From Hydractinia symbiolongicarpus (Eukaryota; Cnidaria; Hydrozoa; Anthoathecata; Hydractiniidae): a stretch of DNA of 64,000 bases. Where the stretch lies: positions 25,110,001-25,174,000 of the forward strand of contig NC_079883.1 of NCBI RefSeq assembly GCF_029227915.1. Direction: 5' to 3'. Of the stretch, positions 58,900 through 64,000 are shown one piece after another. The notes beneath the pieces are model-generated. The model saw nothing but the letters and a program-made list of their open reading frames with translations, was not told where the DNA came from and did not search any database. The position numbers and the translations under genes are program-made. Each line of letters opens with the position of its first letter. Position 1 is the first letter of the stretch.

Positions 58900-60967
58900 T
58901 AATATCTCTTGTAATATCTCCTAGTTTTAACTGCTAGAGCTCAAGTATCATTTTGGTTCCAGATGAGGTAGACAAAAATGTTTATAAACAAGTTAAAAAC
59001 AATATATCTGATCACCCAGGCTTTTCTTTTCTTAGAGCTAGAGCTTTCTGTGTCAACTGTGGAAATTATTTAACTGTAAATGAAAGGGTCCTAATAAAAA
59101 AATCATATTAGGTGTAAAGGCAAACAAGGGAATGGAAGCTTTAAAGGGACAAAGAGGGATTAACCACATCATATTTTTCACCCCTTTTGCGTAGCTATCA
59201 CGCCAAAAGAGCAACGGTTATCACAGTTAGGTCAGTAAATCTAGTGTTAGCTATAGTAAATACAGCTAGCTAAATGCTTGTACGTTTAAAACTCTATCCA
59301 AGTGACCTTTTCCTAAGTGATATTATGTCACTCACTCCACGTGCAAAACATTTCTCTTTCCGCGTTTTTCTGCAGGAACAAGTTTTTCCGCGTTTTTACA
59401 TAAACACGGTGTTTGGTAACCTTGGTTCCAGAACAACCCCATGGTCACACACTGGAACACGAATCCGGAACAACAGAAGGAATCCAGAACAACGGAAACA
59501 ACTCTGATAGAACTAACCCAGTAGGAATAACTGTCCAAATTTTATAAGAAATATGTCAGTTTAGGTAGCGTTTCAAATATTTAATTAGTTTTGGGGATAT
59601 ATTGTTAGAAAAATCATGCACAATACACCTAGTGCATTCTGTTCCTATTTTTTTCGCATAAAAAGTAACACAGCTACATTAAAATTATACATGCAGGTTA
59701 CGTTCCGCATACACAAGTACAAGTGTAGATTTGTACAGGTAGAATATATACGTATTATTCCGATACATGGATGAAGATGGTAGAGTAGAAGCATGGAGAT
59801 GGTAGAAGACTATGCAGTCTTCTCATCTTATAGTTCACTCAGCCATCATTAAAAGAGCTGCCAAATAGAAATTGACAAATAAAAATGAAAATAAAAATCT
59901 TAAATTAAATATATAGAAAAATATGAAAATTCAAAATATGTTCAGTATAGTACTATACCTTTTTATCCAACCGAGGCGTCGAGGTTGCCTCTTATGGGCA
60001 TATCTGTTAGTGTAGAATTCATAAAACCTATTCCTTTCTATTCTGTTTTGTGCATATTTCTCCGAGGTCTTAAATTCTGAACCTCGCAATTACCTTTCTT
60101 TAGCAAGGTAGTTTTACCTGTGTTCGATAGGCACAATGGAATGGTGAAGGGAATATTCGTAATGGACTTTTTGCAGCATTGTTTACGGAACTTTCTTAAC
60201 AAAGAACAGAAAACCATTGTCGTCGGAGACTTGCGTTGTTGTATCTTCGTCACGCCCAAAGATTTTTGTTTTCTCTCATCTCATATTAAAAAGGCAAAAA
60301 TCCCTGGCAACGAGAGTGGTATCTTTGTATAAACTCGCTCTATAATAGGTGATTTTGTTACTACTAGATGGGGCGTTGAGGAACATATTCATTTCTTGTG
60401 CCTTGTGATGTTGCCGCATATATCTGTCCTGACTACTGCTGACAAATTTGGTACTGTTTTTTTCCGCACTGTACCTTTTCGATATTTGTGAGGCTAGCCA
60501 TGTAAAATTAGCACATCTACTTATTTTGATCCCTAATAGAATCAAAGCTACCAAAAACCTGGCTACCTAGTGGGTCATTTAATTTTGTTTAGTAATAATG
60601 AAAAATTCCCCAAATGTATATTTCATTCGTGTTGTTTGCACATGAATGCATTTTCTGGTCTGTGAAATATGCCTATTACTACGTGCGTAGTTATCGTGCA
60701 AGTGTTCCGTACGAAATTGACCCGTTATACGAGGTTGGTCATTTTTCGCACTTGTACGAAGGTGGGCAATTTTGTACGAAGATGGGCAATTTTGTACAAA
60801 GATGGGCATTACAATTGCTGTACAAAAATTATGCAACGAATAATTTGGTTTAGAAATGAATATCTAAACATTGCTAATTACATTCAGTAAACATTATAAT
60901 ATCTATATTATAATACCCGAATACGTCTGTCTGTCATTGCTCCCACTTAAAACTTGATTCTTTTTAT
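58900..60967. other. repeat-rich intergenic stretch
   Basis: No gene recognised. Holds short GGAACAAC-type repeats (59420-59495), a SINE tail fragment (60484-60525), GTACGAAGRTGGGCAATTTT words in tandem (60750-60805) and an end of the dispersed element (60898-60940). Several open frames of 70-90 codons lie in these repeats. Confidence 0.5.
60484..60525 (+). mobile_element. SINE tail fragment
   Basis: ATTTGTGAGGCTAGCCATG and the following TAAAAT-GCACATC words match the 3' part of the SINE at 58545-58899 in the opposite orientation. Confidence 0.7.
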
Positions 60968-61410
60968 CCATACCAACTTCGTACGACTTCAAATACTATA
61001 TACGAGGTTGGGCCTATTTAACTTCTTCTATTTATTTGAATTTTTCTGATTCGAACCAACCTCATACAACCGAGATAACTTTGTACGAGGCTGGGCCTAC
61101 TTCACTTCTTCTACTTAGGTTGATTTTTTTTAACAATACCAACTTCGTACAATTTAAATAACTGTGCACGAGGTTGAGCCAACGTCACTTCTGCTACTTA
61201 ACTTGAATTTTTATGAACAATACCAACTTCGTACAACTGAGATAAATGTGTACTAGGTTGGGCCTACTTCACTTCTTCTACTTAACTTGAATTTTTTTTA
61301 ACAATACTTACTTCGTACAACTTAAATAACTTTGTACGAGGTTTGGTCAACGTCATTTTTTAACTTGAACTTTTCTGACTCGAACCAACTTCGTTCAACT
61401 TAAAATACCA
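60968..61410. repeat. tandem array of palindromic units, about 80 bp each
   Basis: Five or six units, each with CCAACTTCGTACAACTT, a short AT spacer, then TTTGTACGAGGTTGGGCC and a CTTCTTCTACTTAACTTG spacer. Within each unit the two motifs are inverted copies (TTCGTACAA and TTGTACGAGG), so every unit can fold. Related words occur at 60715-60805 and 62930-63020. Confidence 0.85.
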
Positions 61411-61614
61411 AGACACAGATGAGGACTACTATATATTATTATTATTATGGTCTTTACATCGATTTTTTTTTTTGTTTACTCTATCAATAATTTGTACCAA
61501 CAAAAACTGAACGCGGGTGAACGGATAATCTCCCTATATCAAATTCGCATGGGTACTTCATCCGGATGTAATTGGTGATGACTCCAGTTGATTCTGCAAT
61601 GTTCGACTCGTGCA
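61411..61614. other. spacer before the PHD fragment
   Basis: Short AT-rich stretch with an ATT microsatellite (61430-61448). Nothing else seen. Confidence 0.5.
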
Positions 61615-62061
61615 TCAGTTTTTGATAAAATTGAGGAGTTTTTTTGCCAGTATTTCGTTAAAAAATGCTTGATACTTGGTACCAGAACGTTTAATCAGAA
61701 GCAGAGGATTTACTTCAGGCAGCTTCGATTGTTGCACCAGGTAGTTCAGGGTACCGTTTTTGTATAATAATGGCAAAAACTCTCTCCTCCACTGCCTCTC
61801 TCCTTCTTCTTCGTCTTCTACTTTTTTCTCTATTAAAGGAAAGTAACCGTTGTTTGCAATATGTAAACATAGATTATAGGGTTTTACAGCCAATTTGGAG
61901 CATTTAAAATGACACCAGACAAGACAGCAATCGCATGGAATAATTGATCTTCCTTTTCCAATTTTTCGTCTGCAATGACTGCATTCCCACAAAGGCGCAT
62001 GTTTTTCTCCTGTATCGTTGCTGCCATTTTGCTGTATGCTTTTTGAAACAGAAATCTCTAA
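61615..62061 (-). CDS. PHD-finger fragment, probably transposon-derived
   Basis: An open minus-strand frame from 62061 to a stop at 61615 has no good ATG near its beginning, so it is an exon or a fragment. It encodes a PHD-like zinc-finger start: WECSHCRR, then IIPCDCCLVWCHFKCSKL. The final metal-binding pair of a full PHD is replaced by an acidic segment (EKKVEDEEEGE). A Leu/Lys-rich C-terminus follows. Such fingers occur at the ends of LINE and integrase-type transposon proteins. The integrase remnant 1 kb upstream on the same strand may be the rest of the same gene, but no splice can be shown. Confidence 0.5.
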   Translation of the reverse strand, partial: LEISVSKSIQQNGSNDTGEKHAPLWECSHCRRKIGKGRSIIPCDCCLVWCHFKCSKLAVKPYNLCLHIANNGYFPLIEKKVEDEEEGERQWRREFLPLLYKNGTLNYLVQQSKLPEVNPLLLIKRSGTKYQAFFNEILAKKLLNFIKN

Positions 62062-63033
62062 CTAGCGTTATATCAAGCAACTCATCCACCACAGTTTCTA
62101 ACACCTCTAATTGGACTAAGCTGTTTCCATACACAGATTCCTTAGCAATTTCCATTTGAGAATCGCCCTAAAAACGGATAATTTTTCGAGTTGACAATTG
62201 TATAACCTTCTTTCTTAAGAACCTAAGCTCACAAGAACATCTAGACCAAAGCCAGCCAAAAATTAAGAGCACCATATGACCATGCCGAGCCTGCAGTTTT
62301 CGTTTTATAGCACGTGGAACGTTGTATATTCTTCCACATAAAAATTCCACCATTGTTTTATAAGTCTATTCGGGTATTATTACGGAATTCCGTTTAGTCC
62401 TTTCAAATTCTAACTATTCCTGAAATTTTTCTTCCATGTACCTCTTTTCAGTCTCCATTGTGCTGAACATAAAAACACGCGTTAAAAGTTTTAATGTAAA
62501 TTTAAAAATATGTGTTCGAAAAAGCACTCGAAAAGGTCGAAATTTACCTACCTTTTCCTATCGAAATAACTTAAAAGGTTAGAAAAAATAATATATTGAA
62601 AGTTTTTGCGTTCTTCTCCGTTCTCACTCAATTATTAACAAAACCATACTTACAAAAACAGTTTCATACGAGTCACGGAAAGGCACTGAAGACAAGGGTG
62701 ATTTACAGGTTTTTTGCACGAAAATTCAATATAGCATAAAATTCATAAAGAAGTCGTCCAAATATAAAAAGCCTAACAGGTCCTGGGGACGAGGTTGATG
62801 AGATCCAGACAGGAGTCTAACCTGCTCGTCTCATTAGTATTTTTTCAAATAGTCATCCAGATCGTAAAACGAATGTATTCTTTTTGAAAAAGAAATTAAA
62901 GAAAAGTTTTATTTTTTGACAATATTCGCCGCTGTACGAAGATGGTCAGTTTTGTAGGAGGATGGTCACTCTTAGCGCTATCGCAAAAAAGCCCAACTTC
63001 GTACAGTGAATGAGGTCGTACGTACGATGGCCC
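62062..63033. other. region between PHD and integrase fragments
   Basis: No clear coding exon. A MITE end (CAGGTCCTGGGGACGAGGTT, 62776-62800) and the CTGTACGAAGATGGTCAG words (62937-63020) link it to repeats elsewhere in the window. Confidence 0.5.
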
Positions 63034-63770
63034 CTATGGCTCACTTCTCTTCTCAATAAAAACACTTCTCTTCTTAGTCAAAACACTTCTCTTCTGTATA
63101 AAACACTTCTCTTCTGTATAAAAACACTTCTTTTCTGTATAAAAAACTTCTCTTATATATCTTTTGACTGCACAAATTAAGGCGATATAATAATCAATAG
63201 CTTCATGAGCTGTATCTGGCTTAAGTTTGGAGAAACCCTCCATTGGAAGAACTGTTTCCGCAAATTCAATAAATTCAGGCTCATTATCGTGATCTGGTAC
63301 AGATAGTTCGCTAAACTCTTCTTTTTCATTAAGATCTAAAGTTTTAAAAAGACTTGCAACCATATAATTCTGGAACAAAGTACAATGTATCAGGACTTCC
63401 ACGGGGACCAGTAGCACCTTTGCTTGGTGCTAACAGATGTTGATTCCAACGAATCGCAAATTCATTAAGGTTCTTCCTGATCAAATCCATCAAGCAGCAG
63501 CGTACACATTCAGCAATGAGTGCATCACTAGCATCTAAAAATCCTAAGTCTGCAAGTTCTCTAAAAAATATCCTCCACCAACTTGGTCTGTCTTTTGAAA
63601 GTTGTGACCAAAAAGATTCGATTCTTTGATTAGCTGTTGATGTACCAACAATAAAACTGCCAGTGCCAGCATATTCGTCATTATACTGACATCTTAATGC
63701 AATCTCAACATCTTCCATAATACAGTTTTCAGTACCATCATCAGACCTTATTCTTGTTGAAAAAATATGT
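63034..63770 (-). pseudogene. frameshifted DDE integrase-core remnant
   Basis: From about 63770 leftward the minus strand encodes RSDDGTENCIM (the second catalytic Asp block), then GTSTANQRIESFWSQL (catalytic Glu), SWWRIFFRELADLG, AECVRCCLMDLI and WNQHLL. This is the integrase-core family found in animal transposons. In the run of Ts near 63355 the frame ends (GCKSF then stop) and continues one base off as KTLDLNEKEEFSEL, on to AIDYYIALICAVKRYI. The first catalytic Asp is missing from this end. The second frame runs on into the repeat array at 63040-63165. Two breaks make it a dead copy unless the T run is an assembly error. Confidence 0.75.
63040..63165. repeat. array of CACTTCTCTTCT units, left end
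   Basis: Six or seven copies of an AACACTTCTCTTCTGTATAA-type unit of 18-20 bp. The complement of this array lies at 63890-64000, on the other side of the integrase remnant. Confidence 0.85.
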
Positions 63771-63889
63771 CACATGGCGAGGGGACTGGTCCGGTGTAAA
63801 ATACCTCACAAAAGGTTAAAACCACGGACCAATGATGTAAAATTGCGGACCAGATTTTAGAATACCAGTTGTAAAGAGACACAAGCAGG

Positions 63890-64000
63890 GAAGTGTTAAG
63901 TGCAGAAGAGAAGTGTCAAAATACTAAAGAGAAGTGTCAAAATACAGAAGAGAAGTGTTTCTTTATATAGAAGAGAAGTGATTTTGATTTGGAAGAGAAG
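63890..64000. repeat. array of AGAAGAGAAGTG units, right end (cut by window edge)
   Basis: Five or six copies of AGAAGAGAAGTGTCAAAATAC-type units, the inverse of the left array. The series runs to the last base of the window and is incomplete. Confidence 0.85.

Overview
This window is AT-rich animal nuclear DNA, most likely from a cnidarian (a hydrozoan is my best guess). The evidence is the set of spliced metazoan genes (DPY30, MNAT1, a CDYL-like chromodomain/crotonase protein, a FOS/ATF3/JDP2-type bZIP, DDAH and mARC), the GT-AG introns, and the many short inverted-repeat elements, tRNA-derived SINEs and LINE remnants. Nothing looks bacterial. The species call is inference; the gene calls rest on exon structures rebuilt codon by codon with matching splice phases.

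Layout. 1-5127 (+): DPY30, four coding exons, with a TTAA-flanked MITE and a 5'-truncated LINE in its first coding intron. 6956-11487 (-): a CDYL-like chromatin gene, convergent with DPY30. 11.5-14.2 kb: a divergent intergenic/promoter region. 14240-19013 (+): MNAT1 (MAT1, the CDK-activating-kinase/TFIIH RING subunit), eight exons. 19.0-22.6 kb: intergenic, full of small repeats. 22601-27141 (-): three tandem single-exon paralogues of an unrecognised secreted cysteine-rich family. Each ends in a basic cleavage site followed by a short tail holding a C-x4-C ring. 28956-50624 (+): a small bZIP gene whose last intron is 21,014 bp. That intron holds two intact, intronless DDAH genes (32621-33415 and 36499-37299, same strand) and about 8 kb of a 17-bp satellite at different stages of decay. 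53469-56705 (-): a seven-exon mARC (MOSC) gene. 56.7-64 kb: repeats, including a tRNA-derived SINE, a tandem palindromic array, a PHD-finger fragment and a frameshifted DDE-integrase fragment bounded by inverted arrays of a short repeat.

How the genes relate. DPY30 (H3K4 methyltransferase core), the CDYL-like protein and MNAT1 (TFIIH) all act in chromatin or transcription, but their adjacency may be chance. The two DDAH copies predict control of methylarginines and hence nitric oxide synthesis; lying inside a FOS/ATF3-like gene they may share its chromatin context.

The most interesting candidate for something undescribed is the three-gene secreted family at 22.6-27.1 kb, which reads as a set of precursors for a C-terminal six-residue disulfide-ring peptide. 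Next come the nested DDAH pair, the layered satellite, and the element at the right edge whose coding frame runs into its own terminal repeat array.
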